From assembly GCA_021783235.1 (NCBI GenBank), contig JAJXUD010000026.1, positions 1-57,576 on the forward strand: a stretch of 57,576 nucleotides of DNA, read 5' to 3'. The DNA comes from Myxococcales bacterium. Lineage in GTDB: Bacteria; Myxococcota; Myxococcia; Myxococcales; JAKAPL01. The position numbers were made by a program, and so were the translations under genes. A model generated the notes under the pieces. The model ran no database searches. It worked only from the letters and a program-made list of their open reading frames with translations, and was not told the origin of the DNA. Positions 37,319 to 44,182 of the stretch are shown here, in pieces. Each line of letters begins with the position of its first letter. The first letter of the stretch is position 1.

Positions 37319-38296
37319 TCAGACGAGAATCCCCGAGACGACGCCCGCGAGGCTCAGGCTCGCCATCGCGATCCAGAGCAAGAGCCCGTGGGCGAAGGGT
37401 CGGCCGCCGGCCTGCCGGAGCGCCGCTCGCGTGAGGCCGAGCCCGATGAGGAACAGCGTGACGACGAGGAGCTGCCGGGCGGCGCGGGCGACGAGCGCGC
37501 CCTCGGGCCGGAGGACGGGGAAGAGGGTCACGAGCGCCGAGGCGGCGAGGAAGCCCGCGATGAACCAGGGCTTCTTCGTGGCGGTGGCACCGCCGCCGCC
37601 ACGGCGCGCCTGCCAGGCGCCGACGAGCAGCGTCACGGGGACGATCCAGAGCGCGCGGGCGAGCTTGAGAGTCGTCGCGATCGGGAGGGCTCCCCCGCCG
37701 TACGAGAGGGCCGCGCCGACCACCGAGCTGGTGTCGTGGATCGCGAGGGCCGCCCAGACGCCGAAGCGGGCCGGCGTGAGTCCCACGAGCCGGCCGAGGG
37801 GGGGGAAGAGCAGCAGCGCGACGGCGTTGAGCAGAAAGACGATGGCGAGGGCGACCGACGCCTCCTCGTCCTTCGGGCGGACGACGGGCAGCACCGCGGC
37901 GATGGCGCTGCCACCGCAGATCGCGGTTCCGACGGTGACGAGCAGCCCGGTCGCGGGCGGCACCCGGAGCAGGCGGGCGAGCAGCGTGCCGAGGAGGAAG
38001 CAGGTGGCGATCCCGGCGACCGTGTAGGCGACGCCATGGGCGCCGACCCGGGCGACGACCGCGAGGTCGATGTCGGCGCCGAGCCCGACGACCGCGAGCG
38101 CGAGGAACCGGTGCGCGAGCTTCCGCGTCTGCGCGAGGTAAGGGTTTCCGACCGTCGCGGCGATCGCCATTCCGCCGAGCAGCGCGACCGGGGCGCTGAC
38201 CTGCGGGAGCAGGCAGAGCGCGGCTCCGAGCGGGACCAGGATCGCGCCGAGCCGCGCGACGGGGGAGAGGGGGAGCGTCGCGGTGGAGTTCGCCAT
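37319..38296 (-). CDS. yeiH: YeiH/UPF0324 family membrane transporter
   Basis: This is a 325-residue inner-membrane protein with about ten hydrophobic segments and the family hallmarks NPYLAQTRKLAHRFL, GAD(I)DL, TAICGGSAIAAV and WAALAIHDTSSVVGAA. The family (conserved hypothetical 698) is annotated as a putative sulfate exporter, but transport has hardly been demonstrated. I chose the ATG at 38296; an in-frame ATG three codons upstream is also possible. It is divergent from a LysR regulator with a perfect T-N11-A box between them, like yeiE-yeiH of enterobacteria. Confidence 0.88.
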   Translation of the reverse strand: MANSTATLPLSPVARLGAILVPLGAALCLLPQVSAPVALLGGMAIAATVGNPYLAQTRKLAHRFLALAVVGLGADIDLAVVARVGAHGVAYTVAGIATCFLLGTLLARLLRVPPATGLLVTVGTAICGGSAIAAVLPVVRPKDEEASVALAIVFLLNAVALLLFPPLGRLVGLTPARFGVWAALAIHDTSSVVGAALSYGGGALPIATTLKLARALWIVPVTLLVGAWQARRGGGGATATKKPWFIAGFLAASALVTLFPVLRPEGALVARAARQLLVVTLFLIGLGLTRAALRQAGGRPFAHGLLLWIAMASLSLAGVVSGILV

Positions 38297-38322
38297 GGCG
38301 CACATCCTCGCCCCCGGCTATG

Positions 38323-38339
38323 AATGCGCCAGCCGCATT
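38323..38339. promoter_or_regulatory. LysR-type T-N11-A operator in the yeiH/LysR intergenic region
   Basis: AATGCG-CCAGC-CGCATT is a perfect six-base inverted repeat with a five-base spacer and satisfies the T-N11-A rule. It is 27 bases from the yeiH ATG and 22 bases from the regulator GTG, the usual position for a LysR-family site controlling both promoters. Confidence 0.65.
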
Positions 38340-38360
38340 TTCGGATCGGCCATCAGCCCC

Positions 38361-39323
38361 GTGGATACCTCTCGACTCTCGCTCGACTCCCGCCTCCTCG
38401 AGACCTTCCGCGCCGTCGCGCAGGCGGGGAAGATCTCGGCCGCCGCCCGGACGCTCCACCTCTCGCAGCCGGCGGTCACCGCGCAGATCCGGAGGCTCGA
38501 GGAGGACGTCGGGAGGCCGCTCCTCGTCCGCACGGCTCGCGGCGTCGAACTGAACGAGCCCGGCCGGATCCTGCTCGGCTTCGCCATCCGGTCCGGCGCG
38601 CTGCTCGAGGAGGCCCGGGGGGCGCTGCGCGGCGCCGAACCGCTCGGCGGCGAGCTCGTGATCGGCGCGAGCACCACCGTGGCCGCCGACGTGCTGCCGC
38701 GGCTCCTCGAGACGTTCTTCCGGGCCGAAGGGGCGGGCGGCGTGCGGCTCGAGGTCGGCAACACGGGCCAGGTGATCGAGTGGGTCCAGCGCGCGGCGGT
38801 GCCGCTCGGGATCGTCGAGGGACCCTCCCGCGCGTCGCGCGTCCGGCTCGAGCCCTTCCTGCAGGACGAGCTCCTGCCCGCGGTGGCCGCCGACGCGCCG
38901 CCCTCCCTCGCCTCCGTTCGCCGCCCCTCGGATCTCGAGCGCGTCCCCGTCATCTGGCGGGAGCCGGGCTCCGGCACGCGGACGGTGGTCGAGCGGGCGC
39001 TCCGGCGCCTGCTCGGACGTCCCCGGCGCCACCACCCGGGCGATCTCCAGCTCGGCAGCGGCGAGGCCATCCGGCACGCGGTTCGCCTCGGCCTCGGGGT
39101 CGGCTTCCTCTCGCGCTGGTCCCTCGGACCCGAGCCCGGACGGGGGGGGCTGCGCCTCCTCGCCCTGAAGGGGCTCGACGCCAGGCGGGACTTCTCGTGG
39201 GCCCTGCCAGCGGGCGAGCTGCCGGGGCGAGCCGGCCGCTTCCTGCGCCATGCGCGCCGCAATCCCCCGGAACCCTTCGGCCGGGGCTCCTCGGCGCTTC
39301 TCTTTTCCAGGGAGTTGGGCTAG
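38361..39323 (+). CDS. LysR-family transcriptional regulator (YeiE-like context)
   Basis: This 320-residue DNA-binding regulator has an N-terminal winged helix (about 8-65) with the typical LysR run GKISAAARTLHLSQPAVTAQ. A substrate-binding domain follows (ELVIGASTTVAADVLPRLL onward). The start is a GTG at 38361; longer in-frame starts exist at 38283 but overlap the yeiH start and the operator. It is divergent from yeiH, and in several bacteria a YeiE-type regulator controls that gene. The ligand is unknown. Confidence 0.88.
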   Translation: MDTSRLSLDSRLLETFRAVAQAGKISAAARTLHLSQPAVTAQIRRLEEDVGRPLLVRTARGVELNEPGRILLGFAIRSGALLEEARGALRGAEPLGGELVIGASTTVAADVLPRLLETFFRAEGAGGVRLEVGNTGQVIEWVQRAAVPLGIVEGPSRASRVRLEPFLQDELLPAVAADAPPSLASVRRPSDLERVPVIWREPGSGTRTVVERALRRLLGRPRRHHPGDLQLGSGEAIRHAVRLGLGVGFLSRWSLGPEPGRGGLRLLALKGLDARRDFSWALPAGELPGRAGRFLRHARRNPPEPFGRGSSALLFSRELG

Positions 39324-39384
39324 GAATGGCGGTCCGCTCGGGGAGGTTTCCTCGCCAGCGCATTCACCTGCCCTCCGGAACGCC

Positions 39385-39801
39385 ATGATCTTCACCCTCG
39401 TCCTCATCGTCCACATCCTGGTCTGCGTCGTCCTCGTCGCCGCCGTCCTCATCCAGCAGGGCAAGGGCGCGACCATGGGCGCGGCCTTCGGCACGGCTGG
39501 CAGCCAGACGGTCTTCGGCAGCTCCGGCGCGGGCAACTTCCTGACCAAGCTGACGGCCGTCTGCGCGGCCACGTTCTTCGCGACCTCGCTCGTGCTCGCC
39601 TACAAGGGAAGCTTCCGCCGCTCGGTGGTCGACTCCCTGCCAGCCTCCTCGACGCCGGCGGCGCCCGGCGCGAAGGCCGAGAAGATCGTCGCGCCGGCGG
39701 CCGCCCAGAAGCCGGCGGCTCCCGCAGCGCCAGCTCCGGCCGCTCCCGCGAAGGCCGGCGCTCCGGTCCCGGACGTCGCGCCGGCGCCGGCCAAAAAGTA
39801 G
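39385..39801 (+). CDS. secG: protein-export membrane protein SecG
   Basis: This is a 138-residue subunit of the SecYEG translocon. It has two membrane helices (about 2-22 and 55-75) joined by the conserved loop LIQQGKGATMGAAFG, then the GSSGAGNFLTKLT segment. The C-terminal half is an Ala/Pro/Lys-rich tail (about 85-138), longer than in most SecG. The ATG is at 39385; a longer in-frame start at 39250 would overlap the LysR gene. It follows the LysR gene with 61 bases between. Confidence 0.93.
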   Translation: MIFTLVLIVHILVCVVLVAAVLIQQGKGATMGAAFGTAGSQTVFGSSGAGNFLTKLTAVCAATFFATSLVLAYKGSFRRSVVDSLPASSTPAAPGAKAEKIVAPAAAQKPAAPAAPAPAAPAKAGAPVPDVAPAPAKK

Positions 39802-39854
39802 AGCCCCTCCGCTCCTCGGCAGAACTTTCTCCCCGCTGGGAACCCGCCTGCCCA

Positions 39855-39884
39855 CCGCTCGCGAGGAGCGGCCGGTAAACGGCC
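39855..39884 (+). terminator. two adjacent GC hairpins after secG
   Basis: CCGCTC-GCGAG-GAGCGG (39855-39871) and GGCCG-GTAAA-CGGCC (39870-39884) lie in the 167-base gap between secG and the sigma-factor gene. They may terminate secG transcription or form part of the sigma-factor leader. There is no T tract. Confidence 0.25.
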
Positions 39885-39968
39885 CCTTGCCGCTGGCGCG
39901 CTTCCTGCTCTTGCCTCTCAGGGTCCACTTGCCGCTTCGCGCGGCGACCCGTTCGGAGGCATCTGCCG

Positions 39969-40865
39969 ATGATTGCCAAGCCCTCTTTCCTCGCATCCAG
40001 CGACAGCCTCAGCCGGTACATGGAGGAGGTCGCGGTCTACCCGCTCGTCACCGCCGACGAGGAGAAGCGGCTCGCCCGGCAGTACCGCCGCGCGAACGAC
40101 AAGGCCTCGGCCGAGCGGCTCGTGACCGCGAACCTCCGCTTCGTCGTCAAGATCGCCTACGAGTACCGCTCGCACGGCCTGCCGATGGCCGACCTCATCC
40201 AGGAGGGCAACCTGGGGCTCATCCGGGCGGTCGAGAAGTTCAACCCGGACAAGAACATTCGCCTCATCTCGTACGCCGTCTGGTGGATCCGCGCCTTCAT
40301 CCAGAACCACATCCTCCACTCCTGGTCGCTCGTGAAGGTCGGGACCACCCAGGCGCAACGCCGCCTCTTCTTCGGGCTCGCCCGGGCCCGGCGCGAGATC
40401 GCGAAGCACGAGGGCGCGCCGCAGGATCCCGATCGGGATCGGAGCTGGATCGCGAAGCGGCTCAAGGTGCGCGAGGAGGACGTCTCCGAGATGGAGGCCC
40501 GCCTCTCGGGGCGCGACTGCTCGCTCGACGCGCCGCTCGACACCGAGGATCACCGGACGACCCACGGCGAGCTGCTCCCCCACCCGGGCGCCTCGCAGGA
40601 GAGCCTCCTCGGGGACCTCCAGGTCCGCAAGCTCACCGCGCGGATGGTGCAGCAGGCGCTTCAGCGGCTGGACCCGCGCGAGCGCTACATCATCGAGCTG
40701 CGGCTCATGAGCGACCAGCCGATGACGCTCACCGACGTGGGGCGGAAGTTCGGCTTCTCGCGCGAGCGGGCCCGCCAGCTCGAGACGCGCGCCCGCAACA
40801 AGCTGCGCGCCCACCTTCAGGAGGCGCTCTCGGAGGCCGGGATGGAGGAGGCGCCGGCGGCCTGA
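39969..40865 (+). CDS. rpoH: RpoH-family (sigma-32-type) RNA polymerase sigma factor
   Basis: This 298-residue sigma factor has region 2 with the LVTANLRFVVKIAYEYRSHGLPMADLIQEGNLGLI run and the -10 recognition part (WWIRAFIQNHIL). The RpoH-box-like segment QRRLFFGLARAR is present, and region 4 has TLTDVGRKFGFSRERARQLE. The RpoH box separates this group from RpoD. Myxococcus has several RpoH-like factors (SigB, SigC and others) used in heat shock and development, so the exact role is uncertain. It lies downstream of secG, with tRNA-Leu convergent. Confidence 0.9.
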   Translation: MIAKPSFLASSDSLSRYMEEVAVYPLVTADEEKRLARQYRRANDKASAERLVTANLRFVVKIAYEYRSHGLPMADLIQEGNLGLIRAVEKFNPDKNIRLISYAVWWIRAFIQNHILHSWSLVKVGTTQAQRRLFFGLARARREIAKHEGAPQDPDRDRSWIAKRLKVREEDVSEMEARLSGRDCSLDAPLDTEDHRTTHGELLPHPGASQESLLGDLQVRKLTARMVQQALQRLDPRERYIIELRLMSDQPMTLTDVGRKFGFSRERARQLETRARNKLRAHLQEALSEAGMEEAPAA

Positions 40866-40988
40866 GCGCGGCGCGAAACCCCGGCCTACCGCGCGGCGCG
40901 CCGCCAGTCGACCTCGGCCGGGTTCTGCTGGGAGGGAGCGCGAGCCGACCGCCGCCGACGAGCCCCTCGTTCCCCTCCCGGCCCGGGA

Positions 40989-41012
40989 GCGGCCGCCCGG
41001 ATTGGCGGCCGC
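40989..41012 (-). terminator. terminator-like hairpin downstream of tRNA-Leu
   Basis: GCGGCCGCC-CGGATT-GGCGGCCGC is a perfect nine-base stem with a six-base loop. It lies 25 bases past the 3' end of the minus-strand tRNA-Leu gene and about 120 bases past the rpoH stop, so it could serve both. There is no clear T tract. Confidence 0.45.
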
Positions 41013-41036
41013 GCTTCGCTGCGGAGAACCTCTGGG

Positions 41037-41118
41037 TGCCCAGGGCGAGACTCGAACTCGCATGCCTTACGGCGCCACCCCCTCAAGATGGTGTGTCTAC
41101 CAATTCCACCACCTGGGC
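41037..41118 (-). tRNA. tRNA-Leu (GAG)
   Basis: On the minus strand the gene begins GCCCAGGTGGTGGAATTGGTAG in typical tRNA-Leu form. The acceptor is GCCCAGG/CCTGGGC, the anticodon stem is CCATC/GGTGG with loop TTGAGGG (anticodon GAG, reading CTC/CTT), a class II variable arm of about 13 bases follows, and the T-arm is GCGAG-TTCGAGT-CTCGC. After the discriminator the sequence reads CCCA, so a correct CCA end is not encoded and must be added by the nucleotidyltransferase. Confidence 0.95.
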
Positions 41119-41273
41119 AACTACCGGCCGAAGCTCCCCGAGGGGCTCTAGCGGCGCGAGCGCTTCGTAGCAAAGCGGCCGGAGCGTGTCCAGCGGGAAG
41201 CTGCGCGGTCGCGCCCGGGGCGCCGAGAGGCATGGGGACTCGGCTCCGATTTTCCCGGGCGGCCTCCCTCGCG

Positions 41274-41279
41274 TATAAC
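41274..41279 (+). promoter_or_regulatory. possible -10 element (TATAAC) before the Gln-rich exported protein gene
   Basis: TATAAC matches the -10 consensus in five of six positions and is 41 bases upstream of the ATG at 41320. A weak TTTCCC stands at the -35 position. AGAGGA serves as ribosome site. Confidence 0.3.
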
Positions 41280-41319
41280 GGTCGTCACTTCGGCGCCCTT
41301 TCGTCTGCCAGAGGACTCC

Positions 41320-42246
41320 ATGCGCGTCACCACGTCCGCCCTCGCCGCCTGCTGCCTGCTCTTCGCCACCGCCGCGCTCGGCCAGACGCAGGCGACCTCT
41401 GCCGATCGACAGTGGCTCGCCGAGATGCGCAAGCTCATGAAAAACCCGTCGCCCAAGGCCGCCCGGCAGCGGGCAACGCTCGCCTACTGGACCCTGACGG
41501 CGTACCGGGGTCGGGCCGAGCGGCTCGGGATCGATCCCAGCGTGGTGCGGAAGCAGGGGCTGAAGGACGCGCTCGCCGCCGCCCAGGGGCTCCCCGACAG
41601 CCCTGGGGTCTGGAAGGAGATCGCCGCTTGGCGCGCCCTCGGCCCCGTCGACGCGGTGGCGGCCGCCGCCGTCGCCTGTCCGGCCGCGAAGGGCCTGCCG
41701 AGGAAGATGGACGTCTCGGAGCTCTGCGGCGACTTCCGCCGGGACTCGGGGGACGCCCGCGGCGCCGTGCGCGCCTGGCGCCGGGCGCTCGCCGATGCGA
41801 CCGAGCGGGAGGATCGGCTCAGGCTCATCGTCAAGATCGACGAGACGAGCGCCAACCCGGACCAGGATCTCGCGGGCGTGCCGGCCGGTCTGCGCCAGCA
41901 GGCCCACCTCGAGGAGCAGCAGCAGATGCAGGCGCGGCAGCAGGCCCAGGCCCAGAGGCAGGCCGCGGCGCAACAGCAGGCGCAGGCCGCGGCGCGGGCG
42001 TCGTCGATGGTTCAGACCTGCCTCGAGAGCTGCGCCGTCGACTCCTCCCAGTGCCACTACGAGAACGGCTACACGCTGCTCGACTTCTGCGACTCGCGGC
42101 AGACGAGCTGCAACAGTCAGTGCTACCTGACGAGCGGCGCGAGCAACCCCGTGGTGGTTCCGCCGGCCTATTTCGACCCGATGCCCGGCGCCTACGACCC
42201 CTCGGAGCTGATGGTCGGGCCAGGCGCCCCGGGCTTTCCCTGGTGA
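41320..42246 (+). CDS. exported protein with Gln/Ala-rich coiled coil and Cys-rich end
   Basis: This 308-residue protein is of unrecognised family. The signal peptide ALAACCLLFATAALG is cleaved near residue 22. A helical body follows, then a Gln/Ala-rich coiled coil (about 190-228, QQQMQARQQAQAQRQ), and a Cys cluster (LESCAVDSSQC, CDSRQTSCNSQC) probably held by disulfides. The C terminus is Pro/Gly-rich. The stop overlaps the start of the mannosyltransferase-like gene (TGATG), so expression is coupled. The protein could be a glycosylation target or scaffold for that enzyme, which is speculation. Confidence 0.75.
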   Translation: MRVTTSALAACCLLFATAALGQTQATSADRQWLAEMRKLMKNPSPKAARQRATLAYWTLTAYRGRAERLGIDPSVVRKQGLKDALAAAQGLPDSPGVWKEIAAWRALGPVDAVAAAAVACPAAKGLPRKMDVSELCGDFRRDSGDARGAVRAWRRALADATEREDRLRLIVKIDETSANPDQDLAGVPAGLRQQAHLEEQQQMQARQQAQAQRQAAAQQQAQAAARASSMVQTCLESCAVDSSQCHYENGYTLLDFCDSRQTSCNSQCYLTSGASNPVVVPPAYFDPMPGAYDPSELMVGPGAPGFPW

Positions 42247-43379
42247 TGGCGATCGTCGCGCCCACCGCTGCCGGCGATCTGGGCGAGAGGCTGGCCCTGC
42301 CGGATCTCGCCCGTCGCCTGCGCACGCCGCTCCTCCTCGCGCTCGCGCTGCTCGCCCACCACTTCGGCCTCTGGTTCTTGGCGTGTCGCCACCACGGCAT
42401 GACGCTCGCGGTGCTGCTCGACCACTGGGACGGCGGCCACTACAGCAACATCGTTCGGCAGGGGCTCCACGGCGACGAATGGGCCTTCCTCCCGCTCTAC
42501 CCGATGCTCGTGCGGCAGCTCGGTCGGCTCACCGGAACGATGGCGGCGCCGCAGCTCGTGGGGAGCCTCGCCTCCACGCTCCTGCTCTTCGCCTTCATCG
42601 TGGCGGTCGAGTGGCGCGCGCCGCGCACGCGGCACGTTCCGGGGCTCGCGCCGCGCGACGGCTGGGGCTGGTTCCTCCTGCTCTACGGTCCGGCGAGCTT
42701 CGCATTCCACTCCAACCACACCGAGTCGCTCTTCTTGCTCCTCTCGTTCCTCGCCTTCTCGCTCTCGGCGGAGGCGAGGGGAGGCGCCGCCGGCGTCTTC
42801 GCCGGCCTCTCGATCTTCGCGCGGATCCAGGGACTCTTCGTCGCGGGAGCGGCGGCCTGGCTCGCCGCCGGCGTGCCCGCCGCGGCGGGCCGGCGCTGGC
42901 GGGTATTCCTCGCCGCCGGCGCGCTCTCCGCGCTCTTCTTCGCGGGGCTCCTCGCCTTCGAGTACCATGGAAGCGGCGACCCGCTCGCCTTCGTCACGGC
43001 GCATCGCGCCTGGACGCATGCCCACTCCCTCGCCGAGGTGGCGCGGACCTTCTGGATGGGAAATCCCTGGCAGGGCCGGGACGGGGTGGCCATCGGTTAC
43101 GAACTCTTCTTCTTCGGATGGGTCGCCGCCGCGCTGTTTCTCTGGCGCCGGCAGCCGGCGCTCGGCGCCTATGCCCTCGTCTCGGCGGCGGTCCTCCCGC
43201 TCCAAGCCGAACTGATCAACGGCTTTCGCTACGAGGCGGTCCTCTTCCCGCTGGCCTTCTCGCTCGGAGATTGGCTCTCCGAGCGGCCGGTCTGGCTCCG
43301 CTGGGGCTGCGTGCCCGCGATCGTGCTCCTGAACCACTGGGATACGCTCAATTACGCCCGGATGTGGTGGGCCTACTGA
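42246..43379 (+). CDS. PIG-V/GT76-like mannosyltransferase, multi-span membrane protein
   Basis: This is a 377-residue integral membrane protein with about eight hydrophobic segments. The first periplasmic loop contains WDGGHYSNIVRQGL, the acidic motif of GT-C enzymes of the PIG-V (GPI mannosyltransferase 2) family, followed by FLPLYPMLVRQL and later NHTESLFLLLSFLAF. Such bacterial relatives transfer sugars from polyprenyl-phosphate donors to extracytoplasmic acceptors; the acceptor is unknown. I chose the ATG at 42246, overlapping the stop of the preceding gene in TGATG. The longer frame upstream is antisense to tRNA-Leu and is not translated. Confidence 0.85.
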   Translation: MAIVAPTAAGDLGERLALPDLARRLRTPLLLALALLAHHFGLWFLACRHHGMTLAVLLDHWDGGHYSNIVRQGLHGDEWAFLPLYPMLVRQLGRLTGTMAAPQLVGSLASTLLLFAFIVAVEWRAPRTRHVPGLAPRDGWGWFLLLYGPASFAFHSNHTESLFLLLSFLAFSLSAEARGGAAGVFAGLSIFARIQGLFVAGAAAWLAAGVPAAAGRRWRVFLAAGALSALFFAGLLAFEYHGSGDPLAFVTAHRAWTHAHSLAEVARTFWMGNPWQGRDGVAIGYELFFFGWVAAALFLWRRQPALGAYALVSAAVLPLQAELINGFRYEAVLFPLAFSLGDWLSERPVWLRWGCVPAIVLLNHWDTLNYARMWWAY

Positions 43380-43445
43380 CCGCCCCGGGCCGCCGCCTCC
43401 GACGGGCGGATCGATTGAACGCTCCGCCGACCGTGACGGGGCGCC

Positions 43446-44114
43446 CTACGGCCCGAGCCCCACCCAGCTCGCGCCGTCCTCGTAGACCTCGCGCTTCCAG
43501 ATCGCCGCCTCGGCCTTGAGGGCGTCGATGGCCGCTTCGCAGGCGCGAAAGGCCTCGCGGCGGTGCGGCGCGGCGGCGCAGAGGGCGACGGCGATCTCGC
43601 CGACCGCGAGCACGCCGACGCGGTGGAGGATCGACAGCCGCGCGCCGTGGGCTCGCTCGAGCCGCTCGCCGATCGCCGTCAGCTGGGCGAGCGCCATCGG
43701 CGCGTAAGCCTCGTATTCGAGTCGAGCGACCCGCCGGCCCCGGCTCTCGCCGCGCACGGCCCCGGCGAAGCCGACCAGGCCGCCGAAGGCGGGCCCACGG
43801 ACCAGTCGCTCGGCGTCGGCGAGCGCGATGGGCTCGGCCGTGATTCGGAAGCGGCCGGTCTCGCTCCCCGCGCCGCCCGCCACCGGCGGCAGCAGCGCGA
43901 TCTCCTGCCCGTCGCGCAGCGGGCTCTCGGGCGCCGCGATCTCCCGGTCGACCGCCACCTGGAGGTAGGGCCAGAGCGGGTCCAGCGCGGGCAGCCGCTC
44001 GGCGAGGGCGGCGCGCAGGCTCGCCACCGTCGCCCCTTCGGGGAGGTCGAGCGAGAGGCGGGAGGTCCCCGCGGCCTCGCGGGCCGCGGCGAAGAGGAGC
44101 ACGGTGAGGCGCAC
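43446..44114 (-). CDS. MoaD-MoaE fusion, molybdopterin synthase
   Basis: This is a 222-residue fusion. Residues 1-81 are MoaD-like (LLFAAAREAAG at the start, LPPVAGG with Gly80-Gly81 at the end). The rest is MoaE-like, with ALCAAAPHRREAFRA and the catalytic Lys region AIWKREVYEDG near the C terminus. Molybdopterin synthase converts cyclic pyranopterin monophosphate to molybdopterin and needs a free MoaD C-terminal Gly-Gly thiocarboxylate. The fusion must therefore be cut after the Gly-Gly or work in cis. The start is uncertain: GTG 44114 gives a standard MoaD start, while an ATG at 44144 is also in frame. No other moa genes are nearby. Confidence 0.88.
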   Translation of the reverse strand: MRLTVLLFAAAREAAGTSRLSLDLPEGATVASLRAALAERLPALDPLWPYLQVAVDREIAAPESPLRDGQEIALLPPVAGGAGSETGRFRITAEPIALADAERLVRGPAFGGLVGFAGAVRGESRGRRVARLEYEAYAPMALAQLTAIGERLERAHGARLSILHRVGVLAVGEIAVALCAAAPHRREAFRACEAAIDALKAEAAIWKREVYEDGASWVGLGP

Positions 44115-44182
44115 CCGCTCGTTTTGCCTCCGCCTGGGCGGCATGGCAAGATGGCCCGCCGTCTTCGGGAGGGTTCGCCCCA

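Noticed and set aside
41088-42245. Long plus-strand frame upstream of the mannosyltransferase start
   Set aside because: It runs antisense through tRNA-Leu and out of frame through the exported-protein gene; only the part after 42246 has membrane-protein character.
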